This document shows, piece by piece, positions 10,034 through 17,401 of a DNA stretch of 64,000 nucleotides. The translations under genes were made by a program, and so were the position numbers. This stretch comes from Microcella sp. (lineage in GTDB: Bacteria > Actinomycetota > Actinomycetes > Actinomycetales > Microbacteriaceae): NCBI RefSeq assembly GCF_019739195.1, contig NZ_JAHHDS010000003.1, positions 124,001 through 188,000 of the forward strand, in the 5' to 3' direction. Under the pieces are notes generated by a model. The model searched no databases, was not told where the DNA came from, and worked only from the letters and a program-made list of their open reading frames with translations. Position 1 is the first letter of the stretch, and each line of letters opens with the position of its first letter.

Positions 10034-11476
10034 CTAGCTGTTGCTCGAGAGCTTCTCGCGCAGAGCGGCGAGCGACTCGTCGTCGGCGAGCGTGCCGGCC
10101 GAGGCCGCCTCGCTCGTGAAGCCGGCAGCGGCGGGCAGCTCGTTGTCTTCGTCGGCGAGGGCCGCGATGACCTGCTTCTTGTGCTGCTCCCAGCGAGCCT
10201 GGGCAGCGGCGTAGTCCTGCTCCCACTTGGCACGCTGCTCGTCGAACCCGTCTTTCCACTCCTGCGTCTCAGAGTCGAAGCCCTCGGGGTACTTGTAGTT
10301 GCCCGCCTCGTCGTACTCGGTCGGCATACCGTAGACGGCCGGGTCGAACTCGGCGCTCTCGGGGTCGACGCCCTCGTTGGCCTGCTTGAGGCTCAGCGAG
10401 ATGCGGCGACGCTCGAGATCGATGTCGATGACCTTGACGAAGACCTCGTCATTGACCGACACGATCTGCTCGGCGAGCTCGACGTGCTTGGCCGAGAGCT
10501 CCGAGATGTGCACGAGGCCCTCGATGCCGTCGGCAACGCGCACGAAGGCGCCGAACGGAACAAGCTTCGTGACCTTGCCCGGGGCAACCTGGCCGATGGC
10601 GTGCGTACGAGCGAAGACCTGCCACGGGTCTTCCTGCGTCGCCTTGAGCGACAGCGACACGCGCTCGCGCTCGAGGTCGACTTCGAGAATCTCGACCGTG
10701 ACTTCCTGACCGACCTCAACGACCTCGCTGGCGTGCTCGATGTGCTTCCAGCTGAGCTCGGAGACGTGCACCAGGCCGTCGACGCCGCCGAGGTCGACGA
10801 ACGCACCGAAGTTGACGATCGACGACACGACGCCCTTGCGAACCTGGCCCTTGGCGAGGTTGTTGAGGAAGGTCGAACGGCTCTCCGACTGCGTCTGCTC
10901 AAGCAGCGCGCGGCGCGAGAGAACGACGTTGTTGCGGTTCTTGTCGAGCTCGAGGATCTTGGCCTCGATCTCCTGGCCCAGGTACGGAGTGAGGTCGCGC
11001 ACGCGGCGCAGCTCGATGAGCGATGCGGGCAAGAAGCCGCGCAGGCCGATGTCGACGATGAGGCCGCCCTTGACGACCTCGATGACGGTGCCGGTGACGA
11101 CGCCGTCAGCGTCTTTGATCTTCTCGACGTCGCCCCATGCGCGCTCGTACTGGGCACGCTTCTTGGAGAGGATCAGGCGACCCTCTTTGTCTTCCTTCTG
11201 GAGGACGAGGGCCTCGACCATGTCGCCGACGGCGACAACCTCGGTCGGGTCGACATCGTGCTTGATCGACAGCTCGCGCGAGGGGATGACACCCTCGGTC
11301 TTGTAGCCGACATCGAGGAGGACCTCGTCGCGGTCGATCTTGACGACGGTTCCTTCGATGAGGTCGCCGTCGTTGAAGAACTTGAGAGTCAGTTCGACCG
11401 CGGCCAGAAAGTCTTCGGCAGAGCCAATGTCATTGATGGCGATCTGCTGAGGTGCCTTGGTCGTTACGGGGGTCAT
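10034..11476 (-). CDS. rpsA: 30S ribosomal protein S1
   Basis: 480 residues with four S1 (OB-fold) RNA-binding repeats, roughly residues 34-104, 121-188, 205-275 and 292-362. The best conserved are repeats 3 and 4 (FGAFVDLGGVDGLVHVSELS and FGAFVRVADGIEGLVHISELS). The C-terminal ~110 residues are Tyr/Trp/Gln-rich and low-complexity, as in other actinobacteria. S1 helps structured or leadered mRNAs bind the 30S subunit. The frame extends upstream 23 codons without conservation; ATG 11476 gives MTPVTTKAPQQIAIND. GGAGC at 10-14 nt upstream is a modest ribosome site. A promoter lies at 11580-11609, giving a leader of about 95 nt. Confidence 0.95.
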   Translation of the reverse strand: MTPVTTKAPQQIAINDIGSAEDFLAAVELTLKFFNDGDLIEGTVVKIDRDEVLLDVGYKTEGVIPSRELSIKHDVDPTEVVAVGDMVEALVLQKEDKEGRLILSKKRAQYERAWGDVEKIKDADGVVTGTVIEVVKGGLIVDIGLRGFLPASLIELRRVRDLTPYLGQEIEAKILELDKNRNNVVLSRRALLEQTQSESRSTFLNNLAKGQVRKGVVSSIVNFGAFVDLGGVDGLVHVSELSWKHIEHASEVVEVGQEVTVEILEVDLERERVSLSLKATQEDPWQVFARTHAIGQVAPGKVTKLVPFGAFVRVADGIEGLVHISELSAKHVELAEQIVSVNDEVFVKVIDIDLERRRISLSLKQANEGVDPESAEFDPAVYGMPTEYDEAGNYKYPEGFDSETQEWKDGFDEQRAKWEQDYAAAQARWEQHKKQVIAALADEDNELPAAAGFTSEAASAGTLADDESLAALREKLSSNS

Positions 11477-11491
11477 GTAGTGGTTGCTCCG

Positions 11492-11555
11492 ATGCGGACA
11501 GGAATCAGGCCGTGACGACGTGGTACGAGAGAGTCGCCAAGGCATGCGGACAGGA
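11492..11555. repeat. 12-bp direct repeat in the rpsA leader
   Basis: ATGCGGACAGGA occurs at 11492-11503 and again at 11544-11555. In rpsA mRNA the element reads TCCTGTCCGCAT twice, both within the leader. S1 often represses its own translation, so the repeats could be binding sites; this is a guess. Confidence 0.5.
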
Positions 11556-11579
11556 CTGCCGTCAAATCGACGACTCTCC

Positions 11580-11609
11580 AGCCTACCCCGCCGCCCAGAC
11601 GGGCGGCAA
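11580..11609 (-). promoter_or_regulatory. Predicted rpsA promoter with hairpin in the spacer
   Basis: On the minus strand TTGCCG (11604-11609), an 18-bp spacer and TAGGCT (11580-11585) form a good promoter. A perfect 7-bp inverted repeat with a 4-nt loop (11590-11607) occupies the spacer and overlaps the -35. It may serve as the end of the upstream DUF885 transcript, whose stop is at 11628, or reflect regulation. Confidence 0.55.
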
Positions 11610-11627
11610 ACCGCGAACGCCGCCGGG

Positions 11628-13307
11628 TCAGTCGAGCAGCGCTGACTTCAGGGTGTCGAGTCCGACACCGCCGAGGTCGAGCGCGTTCTTGTGGAAGACC
11701 TTGTTCGAGAACGACGCGCCCTCTTTCGCCTTGTACGCGTCGCGGATCTGCTCCCAGATGCGCTGGCCGACCTTGTATGACGGAGCTTGGCCGGGCCAGC
11801 CGAGGTAGCGGTTCACCTCGAAGGTCACGAAGCCGTCGTTCATGTTGACGTTCTTGCGCATGAAGGCGAACGCGTCGTCGCTCGTCCATACCTGGCCCGT
11901 CTCAGGGTGGATCTTGCCGAGGTGCACACCGATGTCGAGCACGACACGCGCCGCGCGCATGCGCTGGCCGTCGAGCATCCCAAGGCGGTCGGCCGGGTCG
12001 TCGAGGTAGCCGAGCTCCTCCATGAGCCGCTCGGCGTAGAGCGCCCAGCCCTCCGCGTGCCCGCTCGTACCCGCGAGCAGGCGGCGCCACGAGTTGAGTT
12101 GCGCGCGGTTGTACACGGCCTGGCCGATCTGCAGGTGATGGCCGGGAACCCCCTCGTGGTACACGGTCGTCGTTTCGCGCCAGGTGTCGAACTCGTCGAC
12201 GCCCTCGGGAATGCTCCACCACATACGGCCCGGCCGCGAGAAGTCGTCGGTGGGGCCGGTGTAGTAGATCGCTCCCCCGGCGGTGGGCGCGATCATGCAC
12301 TCAAGCGCCTTCACCGGCTCAGGTATCTCGAAGTGCGTACGAGAGAGCTCGGCGATGGCGGTGTCGCTCAAGTTCTGCATCCACGCTTTGAGCGCGTCGC
12401 GGCCGTGCAGCTTGCGCGCCGGATCCTTCTCGAGGTGCGCGATGGCTTCCTCGACGCTCGCGCCGGGCAGGATCTCTCCCGCGACGCGCGTCTGCTCCTC
12501 GACCATGCGGGCGAGCTCCTCGATGCCCCACTCGTAGGTCTCATCGAGGTCGATCGTGGCCCCGAGGAACCGTCGCGACATGAGCCCGTAGAGCTCTCTG
12601 CCGACGGCGTCGTGCTCGTGAGCAGCCGGAGCGAGCTCTGACTCGAGGAAAGTAGCGAACGCGCCGTACGCCTCGGCAGCGGCTGCTGCACCCCGCTGCA
12701 GGTCGGCCCGCAGCGACTCCGGCACTTCGCCGCCCTCGATCGCGGCCTCGGCGGCGAATTCGGGGAAAAACCCGTCGGCGGCCGCGTTGCGGCGCGCCTG
12801 GGCAAGCACCTCGGTCACCTGGCGACGCGCCGGAGTGTTGCCGGCGGCGATGCCCTCGCGCAACGTCTCGGTGTAGCCCTCCAGAGCGCCGGCCACGTTG
12901 CCGAGCTTGCGGGAGATGATGCCCCAATCGTGCTCGGTGGCCGTCGGCATGAGGTCGAAGATCTCTCGGATGCCCTGCGCGGGCGAGGCGAGCACGTTGA
13001 GGTCGCGCTGATCCCAGCCGGCGGCGGCGAGTTCGAGGTCGAGCGAGAGCTCTGCAGACAGATCGGTGATCGTCACACGGTCGGTGTCGTCGACGGGAGT
13101 CGCCGCGGCGAGCTGTTCAAGAGCCGCGCGCGCCGCGTCTTCGTACGTGGCTCGCCCCGCGGGCGAGAAGTCCTGGTACTCGTCGAGACGTCCCTCGGCG
13201 CCGATGTACGTCGCAAGATCGGGGCTCAGCTCGACGAGCGTGGCGACCCACTGCTCGGCGATGGCGTCGACGTCGGTGGCGGGGCGTGAGGTTGCGCTGT
13301 CAGACAT
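11628..13307 (-). CDS. DUF885 family protein, putative metallopeptidase-like
   Basis: 559 residues matching the DUF885 family. The signature HEGVPGHHLQ occurs near residue 385; the HExxxGHH layout with a downstream HAEGWALYAERL glutamate resembles a zinc-peptidase site, and the family is often called peptidase-like without proven substrates. No signal peptide is seen, so it should be cytoplasmic. ATG 13307 (MSDSATSRP) is preferred over an upstream start because a TAGGCT -10-like hexamer ends 7 nt before it, implying a leaderless mRNA. It sits between polA and rpsA, where other actinobacteria often carry different genes, so the neighbourhood does not inform function. Confidence 0.8.
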   Translation of the reverse strand: MSDSATSRPATDVDAIAEQWVATLVELSPDLATYIGAEGRLDEYQDFSPAGRATYEDAARAALEQLAAATPVDDTDRVTITDLSAELSLDLELAAAGWDQRDLNVLASPAQGIREIFDLMPTATEHDWGIISRKLGNVAGALEGYTETLREGIAAGNTPARRQVTEVLAQARRNAAADGFFPEFAAEAAIEGGEVPESLRADLQRGAAAAAEAYGAFATFLESELAPAAHEHDAVGRELYGLMSRRFLGATIDLDETYEWGIEELARMVEEQTRVAGEILPGASVEEAIAHLEKDPARKLHGRDALKAWMQNLSDTAIAELSRTHFEIPEPVKALECMIAPTAGGAIYYTGPTDDFSRPGRMWWSIPEGVDEFDTWRETTTVYHEGVPGHHLQIGQAVYNRAQLNSWRRLLAGTSGHAEGWALYAERLMEELGYLDDPADRLGMLDGQRMRAARVVLDIGVHLGKIHPETGQVWTSDDAFAFMRKNVNMNDGFVTFEVNRYLGWPGQAPSYKVGQRIWEQIRDAYKAKEGASFSNKVFHKNALDLGGVGLDTLKSALLD

Positions 13308-13314
13308 GCGTGCG

Positions 13315-13320
13315 AGCCTA
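13315..13320 (-). promoter_or_regulatory. Predicted -10 box for a leaderless DUF885 transcript
   Basis: TAGGCT, 7 nt before the ATG. It is the same hexamer and spacing as in front of polA and pdtaR. No good -35 is visible. Confidence 0.45.
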
Positions 13321-13387
13321 ACGCTCACCGTGCCGTGACCGGTATCAGCGCGCGGCCCGTCGGCCTGTCAGACACTCTGCCTGGCCG

Positions 13388-16042
13388 TTAGTGCGCGGCG
13401 TCATCCCAATCACGACCGATGCCGACCTGCACCTCGAGGGGCACGGCGAGCTCGGCCGCAGACCCCATGCGCGCGCGCACGATCGACTCCAGCGCCTCGT
13501 GCTCTCCGGGGGCCACCTCGAAGACGAGCTCGTCGTGCACCTGCAGCAGCAGGCGAGAACGGAGGGAGTCTTTCGCCATGTCGGCGGCGACGTCGATCAT
13601 CGCGATCTTCATGATGTCGGCGGCAGAGCCCTGGATGGGAGCGTTGAGCGCTTGCCGCTCGGCGTTGTCGCGCAGAACGCGATTCGGGCTCGCGAGGTCG
13701 GGGAACGGCCTGCGGCGGCCGAAGATGGTCTCGGTGTAGCCGTCGGCGCGCGCCTGCTCGACGACGCTGCGCAGATAGTCGCGCACCGCGCCGAATCGAG
13801 CGAAGTAGTCGGTCATCAACTGCTTCGCCTCTTTCGAGTCGATGCGAAGCTGCTTGCTGAGCCCGAACGCGCTGAGCCCGTAAGCGAGGCCGTAGCTCAT
13901 GGCCTTGACCTTCGTGCGCATCTCGCTCGTCACGTCGGCAGGCTCGACCCCGAAGATGCGGGCGCCCACGAACCGGTGCAGGTCCTCCCCCGACTTAAAG
14001 GCCTCGATGAGCCCGTCGTCGCCCGACAGGTGCGCCATGATGCGCATCTCGATCTGCGAGTAGTCGGCGGTCAGCAGCCCGTCGAACCCCTCGCTCGCCA
14101 CGAAGGCCGCGCGAATACGGTGGCCGACCTCGGTACGCACCGGGATGTTCTGCAGGTTGGGGTCGGTCGACGAGATGCGCCCGGTCGTCGTGCCCGTCTG
14201 GTCGTAGGTCGTGTGGATGCGGCCGTCGGCCGCGGTAGCAGTCGACAGGGTCTCGACGATCTGCCGCAGCTTCGTCGCGTCGCGGTGCTGCAGCAGCAGA
14301 CCGAGGAAGGGGTGCGGATGCGCCTCCTGCAGATCGGCGAGGGCTGCCGCGTCAGTCGAGTAGCCCGTCTTCGTCGCACGAGTCTTGGGCATGCCCAGCT
14401 CGTCGAAGAGAACCTCTTGCAGCTGCTTCGGCGAGCCGAGGTTGACCTCTCGGCCGATCTCGGCGAAGGCCTGCTGGGCGAGAGCGGCACTCGTTTCGCC
14501 GAGCTCGGCGCTGATCGAGTCGAGGGCGGCGCGATCGACGGCGATGCCCGTGCGCTGCATGCGCGCGATCACCGCGGCGGTCGGCAGCTCGATCTCGGTG
14601 AGCACGCGCACGCTCGTCTCCGGCAGCGTCTCTCGCTGCTCGGCCACGAGCCGGTGAAGAAACCATGCGACGGTCGCAGGGCTGATGCTCTCGGTATCGG
14701 GCACGAGCTGGTTCGGATCAGCCTGCGGCATCGACTCGCCGAGCACGTCGTGCACGAGGTCTGCGAGGTCGTACGACTTCGCACCCGGGCGCTCGAGCCA
14801 CGCAGCGAGCCGGGTGTCCCACACCACTCCGGCAAGTTCGATGTCGAGGGCCGCGAGCACACTGGTGGCCGTCTTGGCATCGGCGAGCAGCTTGGGGGCG
14901 TCGCTCGACAGCCAGGCCTCGAGCGCGGCGTAGTCGGGCCGGTGTGCGGCCCAGTTGACCTGCACCGTCTCGGTCGCGGTCGCCAGCCCGAAGGCCGCGA
15001 GCTCGCCATGCGGAGCATCCACCACGACAGCGACCTCGGTGCCCGCTGTCGAGGCCAGCCACTTCGCCAGCTCTTCATCGACGAGGGTGCGAACGGTCGG
15101 AAGGTCTGTGCGTGCCTCGGCCTGCACAGGCTCGCCCATGTCGGCTCCCTCGGCCTCGGCGAGCTTCAGCACGCGCTCGGTCAGGGTGCGGAACTGCAGC
15201 CGCTCGAACACCTGCTTCACCGCGGCGACATCCATGGGACGACGGTCGAGGTCATGCGGACCGATGGGCAGCTCGAGATCGGTGACGAGCCGGTTGAGGC
15301 GGCGATTGCGCTCGGCGCGGTCACGCTGCTCGCGCAGATTCGCGCCGACGACTCCCCCGATCTCGTCGATGTGCTCCCAGATTCCGTCGAGAGAGCCATA
15401 CTGCGTGATCCACTTCACAGCCGTCTTCTCGCCGACCTTGTCGATGCCGGGCAGATTGTCGCTCGTCTCGCCGACGAGAGCGGCGATCTCGGGGTACTGC
15501 TCGGGGTTGATGCCGTAGCGCTCTCGCACAGCCTCGGGGTCGTACCGTTTGAGTTCACTGACCCCCCGGGCATTCGGGTACAGCAGCGTGACGTCGTCGG
15601 TGACGAGCTGGATCGTGTCGCGGTCGCCCGAGACCACGAGCACGTGGAAGCCCTCGGCCGCGCCGCGCGTCGCGAGAGTGGCGAGAATGTCGTCGGCCTC
15701 GAAATCTTCTTTCGTGAGAGTCGGGATGCTCATGGCCGCAAGCGCCTCCTGCAGCAGCGGCACCTGCCCCACGAACTCGGGCGGCGTCTCGCCGCGCGTG
15801 CCCTTGTACTCGGGGTACTCGCGTGTGCGGAACGAGTAGCGCGAGATGTCGAAGGCCACCGCGACGTGCGTCGGCTTCTCTTTCGCCAGCAGGCTCAGGA
15901 ACATCGAGAGAAAGCCGTGGATGGCGTTGGTGTGCTGCCCGTCGCGCGTGACGAAGCTGTCGATCGGCAGGGCGTAGAACGCGCGGAAGGCGAGCGAGTG
16001 GCCGTCGACGATGAGGAGGATAGGCTTTTCTGAGTCCGTCAC
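13388..16042 (-). CDS. polA: DNA polymerase I
   Basis: 884 residues in three parts. The first is the N-terminal 5' nuclease (residues ~1-290; DGHSLAFRAFYALP, YKGTRGETP, VSGDRDTIQLV). The second is a central 3'-5' exonuclease fold (~310-480). The third is the polymerase (~500-884; motif A TADYSQIEMR, O-helix region with MSYGLAYGLSAFGL, motif C LQVHDELVFEV). The exonuclease region lacks the acidic DxE start of an active site (it reads VVVDAPHG), so proofreading is probably absent, as in many actinobacterial Pol I enzymes. It acts in Okazaki fragment maturation and gap filling after UvrABC. The GTG start at 16042 is supported by the conserved N-terminus and a TAGGCT box 7 nt upstream. Confidence 0.96.
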   Translation of the reverse strand: MTDSEKPILLIVDGHSLAFRAFYALPIDSFVTRDGQHTNAIHGFLSMFLSLLAKEKPTHVAVAFDISRYSFRTREYPEYKGTRGETPPEFVGQVPLLQEALAAMSIPTLTKEDFEADDILATLATRGAAEGFHVLVVSGDRDTIQLVTDDVTLLYPNARGVSELKRYDPEAVRERYGINPEQYPEIAALVGETSDNLPGIDKVGEKTAVKWITQYGSLDGIWEHIDEIGGVVGANLREQRDRAERNRRLNRLVTDLELPIGPHDLDRRPMDVAAVKQVFERLQFRTLTERVLKLAEAEGADMGEPVQAEARTDLPTVRTLVDEELAKWLASTAGTEVAVVVDAPHGELAAFGLATATETVQVNWAAHRPDYAALEAWLSSDAPKLLADAKTATSVLAALDIELAGVVWDTRLAAWLERPGAKSYDLADLVHDVLGESMPQADPNQLVPDTESISPATVAWFLHRLVAEQRETLPETSVRVLTEIELPTAAVIARMQRTGIAVDRAALDSISAELGETSAALAQQAFAEIGREVNLGSPKQLQEVLFDELGMPKTRATKTGYSTDAAALADLQEAHPHPFLGLLLQHRDATKLRQIVETLSTATAADGRIHTTYDQTGTTTGRISSTDPNLQNIPVRTEVGHRIRAAFVASEGFDGLLTADYSQIEMRIMAHLSGDDGLIEAFKSGEDLHRFVGARIFGVEPADVTSEMRTKVKAMSYGLAYGLSAFGLSKQLRIDSKEAKQLMTDYFARFGAVRDYLRSVVEQARADGYTETIFGRRRPFPDLASPNRVLRDNAERQALNAPIQGSAADIMKIAMIDVAADMAKDSLRSRLLLQVHDELVFEVAPGEHEALESIVRARMGSAAELAVPLEVQVGIGRDWDDAAH

Positions 16043-16049
16043 GCGGCTC

Positions 16050-16055
16050 AGCCTA
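16050..16055 (-). promoter_or_regulatory. Predicted -10 box for a leaderless polA transcript
   Basis: TAGGCT ends 7 nt before the polA GTG. The 68-bp gap to the divergent thioesterase gene must hold promoters for both directions. Confidence 0.45.
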
Positions 16056-16110
16056 CTCAGGCGGTCCGACCCTGAAGCCGAAGAATCGGCGCCCTTCGAG
16101 GATGCTCTCC

Positions 16111-16536
16111 ATGACTCTGCTGCCCCCCGACCTCGACCCTGAACTCATCGAGCGCCTCGTCGCCACCGGCGGCGGCGATCTGTGCCGCAAGATGGGCATC
16201 GAGTTTCACGAGCTCTCGGCCGAACGCTCGGTCGCGACTATGCCGGTCGAGGGCAACACGCAGGTGATCGGCCTGTTGCACGGCGGAGCACACGTCGTGT
16301 TGGGCGAGAGCCTCGGGTCGATCTCGTCGGCGATCCACGGCGGCCCCGATCGGTACGCGGTCGGCATCGAGATCAACGCGACGCACAGCCGATCGGTCAC
16401 CGAGGGCGTCGTGACAGCGACCTGCACCGCGCTCGTGCTCGGCCGCACGCTCTGCACGCACGAGATCGTCATCACCGATGAGCAGGGCCGTCGTCTGTCG
16501 ACGGTGCGCATGACGAACATGCTGCGCGACCGCTGA
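16111..16536 (+). CDS. Hotdog-fold thioesterase, PaaI/YbdB-like
   Basis: 141 residues, a single hotdog domain. The conserved block NTQVIGLLHGGAHVVLGESLGS, with its HGG helix start and a catalytic-type acidic residue (E) in the helix, matches PaaI/MenI-type acyl-CoA thioesterases; the later strand GIEINATHSRSVTEGVVTA also fits. It probably hydrolyses an aryl- or 1,4-dihydroxy-2-naphthoyl-type CoA thioester, but the substrate cannot be read from sequence. GAGG at 16098-16101 lies 9 nt before ATG 16111, so this start is preferred to the in-frame ATG at 16102, which abuts the ribosome site. It is on the plus strand, divergent from polA and convergent with pdtaR. Confidence 0.85.
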   Translation: MTLLPPDLDPELIERLVATGGGDLCRKMGIEFHELSAERSVATMPVEGNTQVIGLLHGGAHVVLGESLGSISSAIHGGPDRYAVGIEINATHSRSVTEGVVTATCTALVLGRTLCTHEIVITDEQGRRLSTVRMTNMLRDR

Positions 16537-16552
16537 CCAGAGGCCGCAGAGG

Positions 16553-17218
16553 CTACTCCGCCTGAGTGCCTTCGGTCTCGTCCGGCGACGCTGCCGCCGA
16601 CTTCTTCGCGGAATCTTTCTTGGTGCCGAGCTGGTCGATGATCGCCTGGGCCACGGCCTGCATGGTCGTGCGGCGGTCCATCGAGGCCTTCTGGATCCAG
16701 CGGAAGGCCTCGGGCTCGCTGAGACCCATGCGCTCGTTGAGGAGGCCCTTGGCGCGATCGACGAGCTTGCGCGTCTCGAAGCGCTCGACGAGATCGGCGA
16801 CCTCGGTCTCGAGAGTGAGGATCTGCTGGTAGCGGCTGAGCGCGATCTCGATCGCAGGCAGCAGGTCATTGGGCGTGAACGGCTTGACGACGTAGGCGAG
16901 CGCTCCGGCCTCACTGGCCTGCTCGACGAGCTCTTTCTGGCTAAACGCCGTCAACAGCACGACCGGAGCGATGTGGTTCTCACTCAGGCGCTTTGCCGCC
17001 TCGATGCCATCGAGCTGCGGCATGCGGATGTCCATGATCACGAGATCGGGACGCAGTTCGGTGGCCAGCGCCACGGCCGTCTCGCCGTCACCCGCCTCGC
17101 CGACGACGTCGAAACCGTTGTCGCGCAGGATCTCGACGATGTCCATGCGGATCAACGACTCGTCCTCCGCGACGACGACACGACGGGGGGCTGCTGTGCT
17201 CGAATCCTGGTCACTCAC
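16553..17218 (-). CDS. pdtaR: ANTAR-domain response regulator, PdtaR-like
   Basis: 221 residues. The receiver domain (~12-130) has the acidic pocket ED at 18-19, phospho-acceptor D63 (VIMDIRMP) and the switch lysine in VVKPF. A short coiled linker follows and then an ANTAR domain (~145-205, KLVDRAKGLLNERMGLSEPEAFRWIQ), which binds paired hexaloop RNA stem-loops to prevent termination. The C-terminal ~18 residues are Lys/Ala/Glu-rich. It corresponds to Rv1626 (PdtaR) of M. tuberculosis, which is likewise near polA and pyk. Its partner histidine kinase is not in this window. The GTG start at 17218 lies inside a 12-bp palindrome, and a TAGGCT box is 7 nt upstream. Confidence 0.92.
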   Translation of the reverse strand: MSDQDSSTAAPRRVVVAEDESLIRMDIVEILRDNGFDVVGEAGDGETAVALATELRPDLVIMDIRMPQLDGIEAAKRLSENHIAPVVLLTAFSQKELVEQASEAGALAYVVKPFTPNDLLPAIEIALSRYQQILTLETEVADLVERFETRKLVDRAKGLLNERMGLSEPEAFRWIQKASMDRRTTMQAVAQAIIDQLGTKKDSAKKSAAASPDETEGTQAE

Positions 17219-17225
17219 GCGTGAG
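17214..17225. repeat. 12-bp perfect palindrome over the pdtaR start codon
   Basis: CTCACGCGTGAG. It covers the pdtaR start codon (17216-17218) and the 7 nt between its -10-like box and start. It could be an operator for pdtaR or the divergent tRNA-Leu gene, or chance. Confidence 0.4.
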
Positions 17226-17231
17226 AGCCTA
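17226..17231 (-). promoter_or_regulatory. Predicted -10 box for a leaderless pdtaR transcript
   Basis: TAGGCT lies 7 nt before the pdtaR GTG. On the opposite strand TACGGT begins in the same place and may be the -10 of the tRNA-Leu promoter, so the two promoters would overlap. Confidence 0.4.
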
Positions 17232-17270
17232 CGGTATCGTCGAGGCCACAGGGCCGAGCACGCGCCCTAT

Positions 17271-17353
17271 GCCGGCTTGGCGGAATGGTAGACGCGGCGC
17301 ACTCAAAATGCGTTGTCCGAGAGGACGTGTGGGTTCGAGCCCCACAGCCGGTA
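17271..17353 (+). tRNA. tRNA-Leu (anticodon CAA)
   Basis: A complete cloverleaf can be folded. The 7-bp acceptor stem pairs GCCGGCT with AGCCGGT (with one G-U), the anticodon stem is GCGCA/TGCGT around loop CTCAAAA (anticodon CAA at 17304-17306), there is a long variable arm GTCC-GAGA-GGAC typical of class II tRNAs, and the T arm is GTGGG-TTCGAGC-CCCAC. The discriminator is A, and CCA is not encoded. It reads UUG codons, which are rare in this high-GC genome. A strong hairpin terminator follows 8 nt later. Confidence 0.97.
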
Positions 17354-17360
17354 CAACGTC

Positions 17361-17392
17361 GAAGGGCCCCTGTCGTGAGACAGGGGCCCTTC
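17361..17392. terminator. Strong hairpin terminator between tRNA-Leu and pyk
   Basis: A perfect 14-bp stem (17361-17374 with 17379-17392) closes a GTGA loop. The arms begin GAAGGGCCCC. It lies between convergent tRNA-Leu and pyk (stop at 17402) and so should end both transcripts. Confidence 0.85.
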
Positions 17393-17401
17393 GTGCGCGG
17401 G

